A stretch of DNA of 45,352 nt from Oscillospiraceae bacterium (GTDB lineage Bacteria; Bacillota; Clostridia; Oscillospirales; Ruminococcaceae). Below are positions 17,662 through 26,285 of the stretch, one piece after another. Numbering within the stretch: position 1 is the first letter of the stretch; every line of letters begins with the position of its first letter. The stretch covers positions 1 through 45,352 of the forward strand of contig JAFUAD010000006.1 in assembly GCA_017460835.1 (NCBI GenBank), in the 5' to 3' direction. Under the pieces are notes generated by a model. That model did no database searches. It saw only the letters and a program-made list of their open reading frames with translations, and was not told where the DNA came from. A program made the position numbers and the translations under genes.

Positions 17662-19358
17662 TGAACGGACTGTTGAAATTCATCACCTGCGGCAGTGTGG
17701 ATGACGGAAAATCCACGCTGATCGGGCATATTCTCTATGACGCAAAGCTGCTCTACGCCGATCAGGAGAAGGCGCTGCTGCTCGACAGCAAGGTCGGCAG
17801 CAATGCGGGCGGCATCGACTATTCCCTGCTGCTCGACGGGCTCATGGCAGAGCGCGAGCAGGGCATCACCATTGATGTGGCCTACCGCTATTTCACGACG
17901 GAGCGCCGCAGCTTTATTGTCGCGGACACGCCGGGCCATGAGGAATATACGCGGAATATGGCAGTCGGCGCGTCCTTTGCGGAGCTTGCCGTCATTCTCG
18001 TCGATGCCTCGCAGGGCATCCTGACGCAGACCCGCCGCCATGCGCGGATCTGCTCGCTCATGGGCATTCAGCACTATGTATTTGCCGTCAATAAAATGGA
18101 TCTCGTCGGATACGGCGAGGCGCGGTTCCGCGAGATCGAGGCGGAGATTCGTTCCCTTGCCGCGGAGCTTCAGCTCGGCAGCTACACGGTCATCCCGCTC
18201 TCGGCAACCGCAGGCGACAATGTGACCCTGCGCTCGGAGAATATGCCGTGGTACAGCGGAGAGCCGCTGCTCTCCTATCTCGAGACGGTCGATGTCAGCG
18301 CGGACAGCAGCGAGCAGTTTTATATGCCGGTGCAGCGCGTCTGCCGCCCGGACCGCACCTTCCGCGGCTTTCAGGGGCAGATCGAGGCGGGCAGCATTGC
18401 CGTCGGGGATACCGTCCGGATTCTGCCCGGCGACGAGACCGCAGCGGTGCAGTCGATTCTCATAACCGACAAGCCCGCAGAGCGCGCATTCGCCGGCCAG
18501 CCCGTCACGCTGACGCTTGACCGCGAAATTGATATTTCCCGCGGCTGTGTCATGACGAAGGACCCGGCGCTCGCGGCCTATCAGACACTGGAGGTCACGC
18601 TGCTCTGGATGGACGACAAGCCGCTGACGGCGGGCAGCGATTACCTCTTAAAGCTCGGCACAAAAACGATCCCGGCCGTCGTGACCGAGATCCGGTTTGC
18701 AGTGGATATCAACACCGGGGCGCATATCCCCGCAGAGACACTCGGCAAAAACAGCATTGCGCAGTGTGTGCTCCGGCTCAGCGAGGGCATCCCCGCGGAC
18801 CGCTTCCGCCTGCACAAAGCCCTCGGCGAGCTGATTCTCATAGACCGCGTCAGCAATATGACGGCGGCATGCGGCGTTGCGGAGGAGGTGCGCGACAAGA
18901 CCGGCTCCGATGCCGAAAAGGCTGCGTTCACGGACGGCATCCTGCGCGCACGCGGCGATCTGTTCGAGGAGTTTTATTACGATGTGAACAGCTATCATGT
19001 GTTCAATGCGCAGACGATCAACAGCGTGTATCATGTCGGGGATGAGATTCCGACGGAGGGCAGGAGCTATCATTATCCGGCGGATTTCGATATCATCGTG
19101 CTGCGCGACAGCATTGCCGTGACGGTGCGCGGCAGGAAAATCACCGCATTGCAGCGCCTGACGGACTATCACTATGACGGGACGGTTCCGGTCGTGAACG
19201 GCAGAGGGTTTGCAATCCAGGCGAAAACGGACGCCGAGCTGCGGGAGTTCGCGGCGGAATATGCGGCATCCGATGCGCACACCCTGCCGGAACTGTTCGG
19301 GCGCTGGCTGAAGTTCGAGACCTTCCGGCAGATTTACATTTCCGGGGCATATATCTGA
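17661..19358 (+). CDS. cysN: Sulfate adenylyltransferase subunit 1 with an unusual C-terminal extension
   Basis: A 565-residue CysN GTPase that powers sulfate adenylation. G1 is GSVDDGKSTLIG (about residue 12), G2 is EQGITIDVAYRYF, G3 is DTPGHEEYTRNM and G4 is NKMDLVG; two EF-Tu-like barrels follow to the block VSNMTAACGVAEEV near residue 400. About 155 more residues follow. They are not the APS kinase domain found in CysNC fusions, since no second P-loop is present, and I do not recognise them. A fitting reading is that the product APS goes straight to AprBA, so PAPS is not made. Last gene of the operon; a terminator lies about 110 bases on. Confidence 0.92.
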   Translation: MNGLLKFITCGSVDDGKSTLIGHILYDAKLLYADQEKALLLDSKVGSNAGGIDYSLLLDGLMAEREQGITIDVAYRYFTTERRSFIVADTPGHEEYTRNMAVGASFAELAVILVDASQGILTQTRRHARICSLMGIQHYVFAVNKMDLVGYGEARFREIEAEIRSLAAELQLGSYTVIPLSATAGDNVTLRSENMPWYSGEPLLSYLETVDVSADSSEQFYMPVQRVCRPDRTFRGFQGQIEAGSIAVGDTVRILPGDETAAVQSILITDKPAERAFAGQPVTLTLDREIDISRGCVMTKDPALAAYQTLEVTLLWMDDKPLTAGSDYLLKLGTKTIPAVVTEIRFAVDINTGAHIPAETLGKNSIAQCVLRLSEGIPADRFRLHKALGELILIDRVSNMTAACGVAEEVRDKTGSDAEKAAFTDGILRARGDLFEEFYYDVNSYHVFNAQTINSVYHVGDEIPTEGRSYHYPADFDIIVLRDSIAVTVRGRKITALQRLTDYHYDGTVPVVNGRGFAIQAKTDAELREFAAEYAASDAHTLPELFGRWLKFETFRQIYISGAYI

Positions 19359-19469
19359 CCCGGAAGCTCGCGCACAGACTTGCGGGGGCGAGGACTGCAC
19401 TCCCCGCCCCCGTTCTCATTGCCCGCACACAGCAGCGCCTTCTGTATCAGCACAGAAGGCTTGCGGCAT

Positions 19470-19500
19470 AAAAAAAGCGCCCGGAAATCCGGACGCTTTT
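19470..19500. terminator. Bidirectional terminator between cysN and the pilin-like gene
   Basis: AAAAGCGCCCGG, loop AAAT, CCGGACGCTTTT with one mismatch, preceded by seven A on the left. It gives a T run on both strands. Two more hairpins lie before it: CGGGGGCG/CGCCCCCG (about 19383-19413) and GCCTTCTGT/ACAGAAGGC (about 19437-19460). Confidence 0.85.
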
Positions 19501-19511
19501 CGCATTTTGAA

Positions 19512-20123
19512 TCAGGACCATGCTCTCGCCTTGTACCCCTGCATGATCGAAACGTCAACATTGGCAATCGTGGTAGAGCCGGTGACATCCGCATCATCCT
19601 TGAACTGCGCCTTGAGCGGATATCCGCCGATATAATGGCTGTCGCTCGCTGATGCCGCAACCACACCGTATACCCTGTAATTCTCAATGTACGCACACCA
19701 TGCGGTTGTCTTATAATCGGGATAGAGACGGATCAGTCTGCCGCCGATCGTCGCAGAAGCGGGATTCGAGCCCGCACCGATCTCTGCATCGCTCGCGAAA
19801 TTCGATGTTGCCGAACCGACATAGGCCTTCTTGATGAGACCCTGATCGCCCATCAGCAGCAGCGTACCGGTCTTTGAGGAGCCGTAGAAGAACGACTCAT
19901 CGGCCGAGCGCTCGGCGAACTCATATTCCTGCATAATGGTCTGCAAGGAATTGAAGACCACCTTTGCGTCGCTGTTTGCACTGTTGAGGCGGCTGTTGGT
20001 GTAGTAGCCGGTGACTGCCGGAACTGCGACCAGCAGCAGGATGCCGATAATTGCAACGACTACGATCATTTCCAGAAGCGTAAAGCCCTGATGGACCTTC
20101 TGCTTCACTTTTTTCAGGCTCAT
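19512..20123 (-). CDS. Type IV pilin-like protein with prepilin cleavage site
   Basis: A 203-residue protein. A short basic leader ends at Gly13, followed by FTLLEMIVVVAIIGILLLV, the class III signal with Glu at +5 and the hydrophobic helix of pilins and pseudopilins. The rest (VPAVTGYYTNSRLNSANSDAK) continues the N-terminal helix into a globular domain of about 140 residues with two Tyr-rich strands. No peptidase, ATPase or assembly gene is nearby, so it must use machinery coded elsewhere or act as a single envelope protein. The start follows a GGGGGAG site. It has its own promoter and shares a terminator with cysN. Confidence 0.85.
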   Translation of the reverse strand: MSLKKVKQKVHQGFTLLEMIVVVAIIGILLLVAVPAVTGYYTNSRLNSANSDAKVVFNSLQTIMQEYEFAERSADESFFYGSSKTGTLLLMGDQGLIKKAYVGSATSNFASDAEIGAGSNPASATIGGRLIRLYPDYKTTAWCAYIENYRVYGVVAASASDSHYIGGYPLKAQFKDDADVTGSTTIANVDVSIMQGYKARAWS

Positions 20124-20163
20124 TGTTCAGCTCCCCCTTTTCTGAAAGGTACCGGATATCAAA

Positions 20164-20236
20164 CACGGCGCTTCGCTCCGGCGAAAAGCCGTGACTTCTT
20201 CACATACAGTATAGCATATCCTGAAGAAAATGTCAA
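20164..20236 (-). promoter_or_regulatory. Promoter and hairpin leader of the pilin-like gene
   Basis: On the minus strand TTGACA (20236-20231) and TATACT (20213-20208) with a 17-base spacer. The leader contains a hairpin CACGGC...GCCGTG with an inner TTCGC/GCGAA pair (20164-20193) about 40 bases ahead of the start. Confidence 0.8.
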
Positions 20237-20330
20237 TAGAAAATGAACAATTTGTTAAGGGGAAAAGCAACCAAAACAGACGCGCCGCATTCGTGCATTC
20301 TGCCGAATACCGAACATCGGCGGGGCGGAT

Positions 20331-21413
20331 TCAGAAAACATGCGGGAAATCGGCGGGATGGATGATCTCCGAGAGCATGACATGCAGCAGGCCGAAGCTG
20401 CCCTCATCGTAGGGATTCTGAAGCGAGGAGAGCGGCAGGAAGCCGTAATCCGGCGCAGCCTCGGGCAGAATCAGCGTACACTCCGGCTTTTCAGGGTCGT
20501 CCCCGCGGATGATCTCTGCGCTGAAGATCCGGCAGAACCGCTCCAGCAGGGAGGCGCTGTTTGCGAGCGAGATATCGCGCGAAAGCGGCAGATGAAACAG
20601 GGATTTCCGCTTTCTTCCTTTGGAAAACGCCATGCGGATGCGGACGCGGCCGTCCCGCTCCTCCGCCTGAAGCGTCATTTCATTGCGCTCCGGCACACCG
20701 CCGTGTGTCGAGAGAAACATCAGAATGAGAACATATGCAAACCGCTCCGGGTCAATTTTCACATAAAGGCCGCGCTCGATCCTGCAATCCGTCAGCTTCA
20801 GGCTGCTGCCGGTCAACCTCGTGAGCTTCTCGGCAAACTGCCGCAGCGTGATCGTGAGGTCCTGAATCTCCTGCACCTCATCCTGCGAATGGTAGGTATA
20901 CCAGAGCAGCTCCTCGCAGTGCTGGCAGGAATCCATGATCGTATAGCAGGGCTCCTCCGCATCGTAAATGACCTCCCGCAGATCGGGCGCGCGGCCGTTT
21001 CGCAAATCGTTTTCGGCAAAATACAGGGTCTGCATCACAGAGGCGACGGCGCTCCGGCAGATGTCGGTATGCGAACGCAGCATCGCGCGCGACTCCTGCG
21101 GCGTGAGCTCCCGGCGCTCGGAATGCTCCGGAAACCGCAGCAGAAAGAGCTCCTCTCCCGAAACCGTAAGGCGCTGAATCTGACAGGCCGCCGGCTGATC
21201 CTCACGGATATCGAACAGCACGGTGCCGTCCGGCGGAAGGATCACGCCGGGGGAGGAGACAGAGGCGGGAAGCTCCTTGCGAAGCCAGCTCAGCAGCGTG
21301 CGGCAGCGGCTGTCCGATGCCCAGATAAGGTCCAGTCTGCGGTCCACCGCGCATACCGGCACCTCTGAGCTGCCGTAGAGGAGCTGAAGCGCCTGCTGAA
21401 CTGATAAATCCAT
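20331..21413 (-). CDS. Cytosolic PAS-like plus degenerate histidine-kinase-like protein
   Basis: A 360-residue protein that I recognise only in outline. Residues about 15-105 resemble a PAS domain (VPVCAVDRRLDLIWASDSRC). A helical stretch about 110-190 stands where a kinase dimerisation domain would be, and residues about 215-330 resemble a HATPase_c fold, with DPERFAYVLILMFLS in the place of the N box. The N-box asparagines and the glycine-rich G boxes are missing, so ATP binding is doubtful. No membrane segment and no response regulator gene is adjacent. The start at 21413 follows AAGGAGA; the longer frame from 21650 crosses the gap promoter and is rejected. A TATAAT lies on the minus strand at 21477-21472, and the leader has a GC hairpin. 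Confidence 0.55.
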   Translation of the reverse strand: MDLSVQQALQLLYGSSEVPVCAVDRRLDLIWASDSRCRTLLSWLRKELPASVSSPGVILPPDGTVLFDIREDQPAACQIQRLTVSGEELFLLRFPEHSERRELTPQESRAMLRSHTDICRSAVASVMQTLYFAENDLRNGRAPDLREVIYDAEEPCYTIMDSCQHCEELLWYTYHSQDEVQEIQDLTITLRQFAEKLTRLTGSSLKLTDCRIERGLYVKIDPERFAYVLILMFLSTHGGVPERNEMTLQAEERDGRVRIRMAFSKGRKRKSLFHLPLSRDISLANSASLLERFCRIFSAEIIRGDDPEKPECTLILPEAAPDYGFLPLSSLQNPYDEGSFGLLHVMLSEIIHPADFPHVF

Positions 21414-21610
21414 CCGTAATCTCTCCTTTTTTAGGGGGATTGCCCCGTGCGGGGGGCGACAGTATAGATACATTATACACGAAAGCAGCGATGAATTCGA
21501 GCTTTTTTCAAGAATTCGGAAAGATACACAATTTTCCGGATATTCCCTTGTGCAAACCGAACAAAAAGCATATCTTTGATTCCGGGAACGTGATTTTTTT
21601 GTCAAAGTGC

Positions 21611-21639
21611 TTGCAATTTCGCTCAAAATGGTGTAAAAT
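21611..21639 (+). promoter_or_regulatory. Sigma-A promoter of gap
   Basis: TTGCAA at 21611-21616 and TAAAAT at 21634-21639, spacer 17 bases. The start codon of gap is 31 bases downstream, with AGGAGGTAA as ribosome site. Confidence 0.8.
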
Positions 21640-21669
21640 AGAAGTATCAAATTTTAGGAGGTAATTCCA

Positions 21670-22707
21670 ATGTCTGTTAAAGTTGCTATCAATGGTTTCG
21701 GCCGCATCGGTCGTCTGGCATTCCGCCAGATGTTCGGCGCTGAGGGCTATGAGGTCGTCGCGATCAACGATCTGACCAAGCCTTCGATGCTTGCACATCT
21801 TCTGAAGTATGATACTGCACAGAAGGGCTACTGCGGCGTGATCGGCGAGAACAAGCACACTGTCTCTGCTGACGACGAGGCCGGCACGATCACCGTGGAC
21901 GGCAAGACCCTCAAGATCTATGCAGAAAAGGATGCAAAGGATCTGCCGTGGGGCGAGCTCGGCATTGATGTTGTGCTCGAGTGCACCGGCTTCTACTGCT
22001 CCAAGGAAAAGTCTCAGGCTCACATTGACGCAGGCGCGAAGAAGGTCGTCATCTCTGCTCCGGCAGGCAACGATCTCCCGACCATCGTGTTCTCCGTCAA
22101 CGAGAACACCCTGACCAAGGATGACACCATCATCTCCGCAGCTTCCTGCACCACCAACTGCCTCGCTCCGATGGCAAAGACGCTGAATGACTATGCTCCG
22201 ATCCAGTCCGGTATCATGAGCACCATTCACGCTTACACCGGCGACCAGATGATCCTCGACGGCCCGCACCGCAAGGGTGACCTCCGCCGCGCACGCGCAG
22301 GCGCTGCCAACATCGTTCCGAACTCCACCGGCGCTGCAAAGGCAATCGGTCTGGTTATTCCGGAGCTGAACGGCAAGCTGATCGGCTCTGCACAGCGCGT
22401 TCCGGTTCCGACCGGCTCCACCACCATCCTGACCGCTGTTGTCAAGGGTGCTGATGTGACGAAGGAAGGCATCAATGCTGCAATGAAGGCTGCTGCTTCT
22501 GCATCCTTCGGCTACAACGAGGATCCGATCGTTTCCTCTGATGTCATCGGCATGACCTACGGTTCTCTGTTCGATGCAACCCAGACGATGGTCGCAAAGA
22601 TCGCTGACGATCTGTATGAGGTTCAGGTTGTTTCGTGGTATGACAACGAGAACTCCTACACCAGCCAGATGGTTCGCACGATCAAGTATTTTGCAGAGCT
22701 CGGCTGA
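21670..22707 (+). CDS. gap: Glyceraldehyde-3-phosphate dehydrogenase
   Basis: A 345-residue GAPDH, of usual length. It oxidises glyceraldehyde 3-phosphate with NAD and phosphate in glycolysis. NAD-binding [14 protein letters not shown] is at residue 8; the catalytic cysteine is in [44 protein letters not shown] and SWYDNENSY are further family blocks. It stands alone, with its own promoter and terminator. Codon bias is strong, as in tuf, in line with high expression. Confidence 0.98.
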   Translation: MSVKVAINGFGRIGRLAFRQMFGAEGYEVVAINDLTKPSMLAHLLKYDTAQKGYCGVIGENKHTVSADDEAGTITVDGKTLKIYAEKDAKDLPWGELGIDVVLECTGFYCSKEKSQAHIDAGAKKVVISAPAGNDLPTIVFSVNENTLTKDDTIISAASCTTNCLAPMAKTLNDYAPIQSGIMSTIHAYTGDQMILDGPHRKGDLRRARAGAANIVPNSTGAAKAIGLVIPELNGKLIGSAQRVPVPTGSTTILTAVVKGADVTKEGINAAMKAAASASFGYNEDPIVSSDVIGMTYGSLFDATQTMVAKIADDLYEVQVVSWYDNENSYTSQMVRTIKYFAELG

Positions 22708-22727
22708 TTCCCTTACACGGAATACAC

Positions 22728-22767
22728 GGAAGCCCCGGGGCATAACCGCTCCGGGGCTTCCTTTTCA
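22728..22767 (+). terminator. Terminator of gap
   Basis: GGAAGCCCCGG (22728-22738) with CCGGGGCTTCC (22751-22761), then TTTTC. On the minus strand no T run follows, so it is mainly a plus-strand terminator. The converging eight-gene operon ends at 22792. Confidence 0.88.
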
Positions 22768-22791
22768 TTTTGTAATAAAAGCATTTTCCTT

Positions 22792-24051
22792 TCAGGACTG
22801 CGACGCGGGAATCCGCTCGGGAGCTTCCGCTTCCGGCTCATTCTCCTCCTCATCAATCGGCGGTGCCTCCGGGTCAGCATTATTCTCCGAGGTAATCACC
22901 TGCAAAATAGCGATCGGCCGCATCGAATCCGCAAAATTGATCAGATCCGTATGCGTATTCAGCTTCTCGGCAATGCCCTTTCGCCCGTCTCCGTCTCCGC
23001 TGTCATTCTGCTGCGGGGCGGGCGGCGCGGCTGCCTGCTGCTGCACAGACACCTCCCCGGCCGCCGGAATCGCGGTCTGTACCGGCATCTGCACCGGCAT
23101 CGCCATCGCCGCCGGCGCGAACTGCCCCTTCTGCTTTCTTATCATCTGCTTGCTGCGGATATTCTCCAGAATCATCTCACAGACCTGCTCCGGAATCACA
23201 AAAACATCCTGCGCGAGCCCGCTGATGTAATCGCCGGGCTGGAGCTGTGCCTCCTGCAAACCGGTCATGATCCACGCATAGAACATCTCGCTCGCTTCGT
23301 TCAGCATCCGGAAGGTGAAGCCCTCAGTCTTTTCCGCAAGATCATCCGGCTGCATCTCAAACGCCAGCTTCGGATACGGCTTCATCATCAGCGTGAAAAA
23401 GCTGCTGCGGTCCTCCTTTGTCGGGAGCGACAAATACAGCACATGAAAGCCGCGCTGGATGCACTCGGGCAGGGCGGCGGGCTCACGGTGACACCAGCCC
23501 GTCGTGACCGACATATGCGTTTCATCGGAGGGCAGGCGGCGGATCCAGTATGCAAAGCGCTCGGCGAGCTGCCTCTTTTTCAGGATGGGTCTGAGATCGC
23601 CGAAGGACAGGTACAGGCAGATTTCCTCATACTCCGGCTTCAGGCACATGGTTTGGATCGCAGACATGACCGCATCGAGCCGCTGAAGCGACTCCGATTT
23701 CGTTGTGCCCTTGATGATATGCAGCGGAAATTCATAATACCGCAGCTCGGCCTCCTGCTTCTGATAATCCTCATAGAGCCGGTCGAGAAAGGCGAGATTC
23801 AGGGCGCGCTTGCCGCAGCCCTCTGGGCCGGTGAACAGGAAGGCGCGGCTCGGCCGGACGCCGGGGGGATACATGCCCGCCAGCATAAACTGCCACGAGA
23901 TGCCCTCATCATCGAAAAACGGCAGCGCACCCATCAGGATGCGGGCGTGCTCCGATCTGCCGATCAGCCTGTCCAGTGCCCAGTCCGGCAGGGGCAGAGC
24001 GGAGGGCTTGACATAGCAGCCCTCCGGATCAAATGTGAATTTTTCTGCCAT
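22792..24051 (-). CDS. Degenerate AAA-type ATPase with long proline/acidic tail (cluster gene 8)
   Basis: A 419-residue protein. A P-loop GPEGCGKRA is at 75-83, where Arg replaces the usual Ser/Thr after Gly-Lys. The Walker B position (about 144-152, ICLYLSFGD) lacks the Asp-Glu pair, so hydrolysis is unlikely. A helical C-terminal lid-like region follows to about 320 (LSLPTKEDRSSFF, EKTEGFTFRMLNEASEMFYAW). The last hundred residues are low complexity, with Ala/Pro/Gln/Met stretches and an acidic end. It starts seven bases after the stop of the active AAA gene, with no strong ribosome site, so it is probably translated by coupling. The likely role is partner or adaptor of that ATPase; this is inference. 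Confidence 0.75.
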   Translation of the reverse strand: MAEKFTFDPEGCYVKPSALPLPDWALDRLIGRSEHARILMGALPFFDDEGISWQFMLAGMYPPGVRPSRAFLFTGPEGCGKRALNLAFLDRLYEDYQKQEAELRYYEFPLHIIKGTTKSESLQRLDAVMSAIQTMCLKPEYEEICLYLSFGDLRPILKKRQLAERFAYWIRRLPSDETHMSVTTGWCHREPAALPECIQRGFHVLYLSLPTKEDRSSFFTLMMKPYPKLAFEMQPDDLAEKTEGFTFRMLNEASEMFYAWIMTGLQEAQLQPGDYISGLAQDVFVIPEQVCEMILENIRSKQMIRKQKGQFAPAAMAMPVQMPVQTAIPAAGEVSVQQQAAAPPAPQQNDSGDGDGRKGIAEKLNTHTDLINFADSMRPIAILQVITSENNADPEAPPIDEEENEPEAEAPERIPASQS

Positions 24052-24057
24052 AGCGGG

Positions 24058-25353
24058 TTAATCCTGAATCTGGCGCGGCTCGGTGTCCTCGTCATCATCT
24101 GCATAGAACAGATCGTCGTCCTCATCCAGATTCCGGCGCTTCCAGTCTGCGATTGCATCCAGAATATCCTTCTTCGGCGAGGGCTTGAATTTCGAGACCG
24201 CATCCTCCCACTTCTTCCGGGTCAGCATGTAGCTGCCGTTGCGGAGCGCGCCGATCGCGGCAAACTGGTTATCGTACTGCTCCAGCACATCCTTGAACGC
24301 ATCGCGCTTGATGCGCGTGGTCAGGCGCTCGAAGTCACGGTAATTGTAGCCCTCGGTGACCGATGCCATCTCAGCAAAGCTCAGTCCCCTTTCGACGGTC
24401 AGGATATCCTCGAAGCGCTTGCGGAGCGCTGCCTCTCTTGCGCCGGTATCCGGCAGCGGAACCTCGATGACCTCGACACGGTCGAGCATAGCGGAATCCA
24501 CGCGCTGCGGATAGTTGGTCGCGCCGATGAAGATGACCTTGGAATCGGAGCTGTGAATCCGGTTGAAGCCGGTCAGGAACGAGGTTGTGATATTGGCCGC
24601 ATATTCCGGCAGATTCGGCAGAGAACGGTTCTTGCACACGCTGTCGATCTCGTCGATGAACACGATGCAGGGCGCGTTCTTCTCCGCCTCCTCAAACAGG
24701 CGGGTGACGATCTTTTCCGCGTCGCCGACATAGCGGCTGATGATATCGGAGCCCTGCAGGGACAGATACTTGTAATCCTGCTCCATCAGCTCATGCGCGA
24801 ACGCCTCGATGATATAGGTCTTGCCGCAGCCGGGAGGGCCGACGAAGAAATAGGAATTGAGGTGCGGAATCTGGAGATAATCCATCAGCTCCTCGGATTT
24901 CGCATCGGTGATGCAGCCCTGGAGCTTCTTTTTCAGCTCGACCATACCGGAAACATCCTCAAAGGAATGCCGCGGCGCTTCCTTGAACCATGTCCGGACG
25001 GTGCGGTCGAGGGCTTCCTCATCCTTCGTCTTTTCGCCGTCGGCGCCCGGAGCCGGCGCCTTGCCGCCCTCCTTATCGCCGGCGGTCTTCTTGACAGAGC
25101 CGGGGTTCAGCTCCTGCCGGATCTTCATGATCTCGTAATCCAGACGGTTCTTCTCTCTGGTATGGCGCGCCTGCTCGGCACCGATCGAGATCTGTGCCAT
25201 TTCAAATTCCAGATCTGCTGCCATTTGCAGGAAGCGGCATTCCTGCTCGCTCGCGGCATTGTTGTTCTGCTGCCGGCAGGCTCTTGCCTGTGCCTGATAA
25301 TTCGCGCTCATCGTTTCCTTTTTCAGGAAATTCGTTGTGAATTTGCTTTCCAT
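24058..25353 (-). CDS. VPS4/katanin/spastin-like AAA ATPase (cluster gene 7)
   Basis: A 431-residue classical AAA ATPase. Residues 1-85 are helical, Gln/Asn/Ala rich and charged, a likely substrate or partner domain. A flexible Gly/Pro/Lys linker (about 86-112) leads to the AAA module (about 125-375): Walker A GPPGCGKT 172-179, pore loop GSDIISRYVGDAEK 201-214, Walker B CIVFIDEIDSV 229-239, sensor 1 GATN 277-280, and Arg292 as probable arginine finger. The pore loop has the aromatic residue expected of substrate-threading meiotic-clade ATPases. The tail is very acidic. The GGAGG site lies 11 bases before the ATG. No protease domain is fused, so remodelling rather than degradation is likely. 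The target is unknown; the neighbouring helical proteins are candidates. Confidence 0.88.
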   Translation of the reverse strand: MESKFTTNFLKKETMSANYQAQARACRQQNNNAASEQECRFLQMAADLEFEMAQISIGAEQARHTREKNRLDYEIMKIRQELNPGSVKKTAGDKEGGKAPAPGADGEKTKDEEALDRTVRTWFKEAPRHSFEDVSGMVELKKKLQGCITDAKSEELMDYLQIPHLNSYFFVGPPGCGKTYIIEAFAHELMEQDYKYLSLQGSDIISRYVGDAEKIVTRLFEEAEKNAPCIVFIDEIDSVCKNRSLPNLPEYAANITTSFLTGFNRIHSSDSKVIFIGATNYPQRVDSAMLDRVEVIEVPLPDTGAREAALRKRFEDILTVERGLSFAEMASVTEGYNYRDFERLTTRIKRDAFKDVLEQYDNQFAAIGALRNGSYMLTRKKWEDAVSKFKPSPKKDILDAIADWKRRNLDEDDDLFYADDDEDTEPRQIQD

Positions 25354-25376
25354 GCGACTCTGTGCCTCCGTTTCAT

Positions 25377-26261
25377 TCAGTGATTCTTGATGTATTCCAG
25401 GCAGGCTTCCGCATCTGCGTTATCCAGAACGGTTCCGCCCATGCCGACATTGCTGATCGAGACAGGGGCGGTCTGGCCCTGCTCTGCCATCATTTTCTCG
25501 GCGTTTTCGGTTGCGGCGATGACCTCCTCGGGCTGCATGGCAAGGAACGCGCCGTTCTTTGCCGCATCCCGGATCTGCTCCTTCGTCAGCCCCTTCATAT
25601 CGCTGCTGCTCGCGGTAATGAGCATATCCGCGGGGGTTTTCGGGAGATTCTCCTCCTCGATCAGCTTGTCGATCGGGGTCAGGAAGTACCGCTCATTGTT
25701 GATCGCGGAGACATCGCTCTTGATGCCGAACTTGGTCTTCTGATACCAGAGGGAGATGCGCGTCATCCAGTCCGAGCCCGTCGAGATCGCGTTGACGGTC
25801 TTGTAGCCCTTTGTCAGGTTCCGGATGATCTGCTGCCACTCATGCTCCTCCGGAATCTCCGAGAGGCGCTCCAGCGTCTGCTCGACCAGAGCCAGCGCAT
25901 AATACGCATTTTTCCACTTCGTTTCGAGCTTTCTCAGCTTGGCATCTCTGCCCGGGGTTGCCGGCTCGGTCTGCCGGTAAGCGATTTCCTTCTGGGCGGT
26001 ATAGATGATATCCGTGAGCTGGTCGCGGATGACCCACATTTCGCCCTTTGCCTTGTCGATCTGCTCAAGGAGCTGATTCCGCCGGAGCTGCTGATCGACC
26101 CATTCCACATTGGAGGCGCGCTCCTTCTGGGCGCGGGTTCTGGTTGCGTTCTCCATGCGGGCATTGTTGAGATCCTCCAGGGAATCGAGCCGCCTGTCCT
26201 CTTTGTCGGCATTTTTCTGCATTTTTTTGGTTTCCCGCTTCATGCGCCATTCATCAAACAT
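25377..26261 (-). CDS. Unknown helical charged protein (cluster gene 6)
   Basis: A 294-residue protein of no family I know. Residues 1-60 are extremely charged (MKRETKKMQKNADKEDRR), predicted helix and probably coiled coil. Helices continue to about 145 (LLEQIDKAKGEMWVIRDQL), then a mixed region with SLWYQKTKFGIKSDVSAI, and a C-terminal part with alternating short helices (LTKEQIRDAAKNGAFLAM). No signal peptide, membrane helix or catalytic motif. It has AAAGGAG before the ATG. It lies between the AAA gene and the MGIFGSKKK protein gene, with short gaps on both sides (23 and 24 bases), so it is part of the same operon. Confidence 0.7.
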   Translation of the reverse strand: MFDEWRMKRETKKMQKNADKEDRRLDSLEDLNNARMENATRTRAQKERASNVEWVDQQLRRNQLLEQIDKAKGEMWVIRDQLTDIIYTAQKEIAYRQTEPATPGRDAKLRKLETKWKNAYYALALVEQTLERLSEIPEEHEWQQIIRNLTKGYKTVNAISTGSDWMTRISLWYQKTKFGIKSDVSAINNERYFLTPIDKLIEEENLPKTPADMLITASSSDMKGLTKEQIRDAAKNGAFLAMQPEEVIAATENAEKMMAEQGQTAPVSISNVGMGGTVLDNADAEACLEYIKNH

Positions 26262-26285
26262 AATTCAAGTTCTCCTTTCAGTGGG

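Noticed and set aside
17661-19358. CysNC fusion with APS kinase
   Set aside because: The C-terminal extension has no P-loop and no APS kinase motifs.
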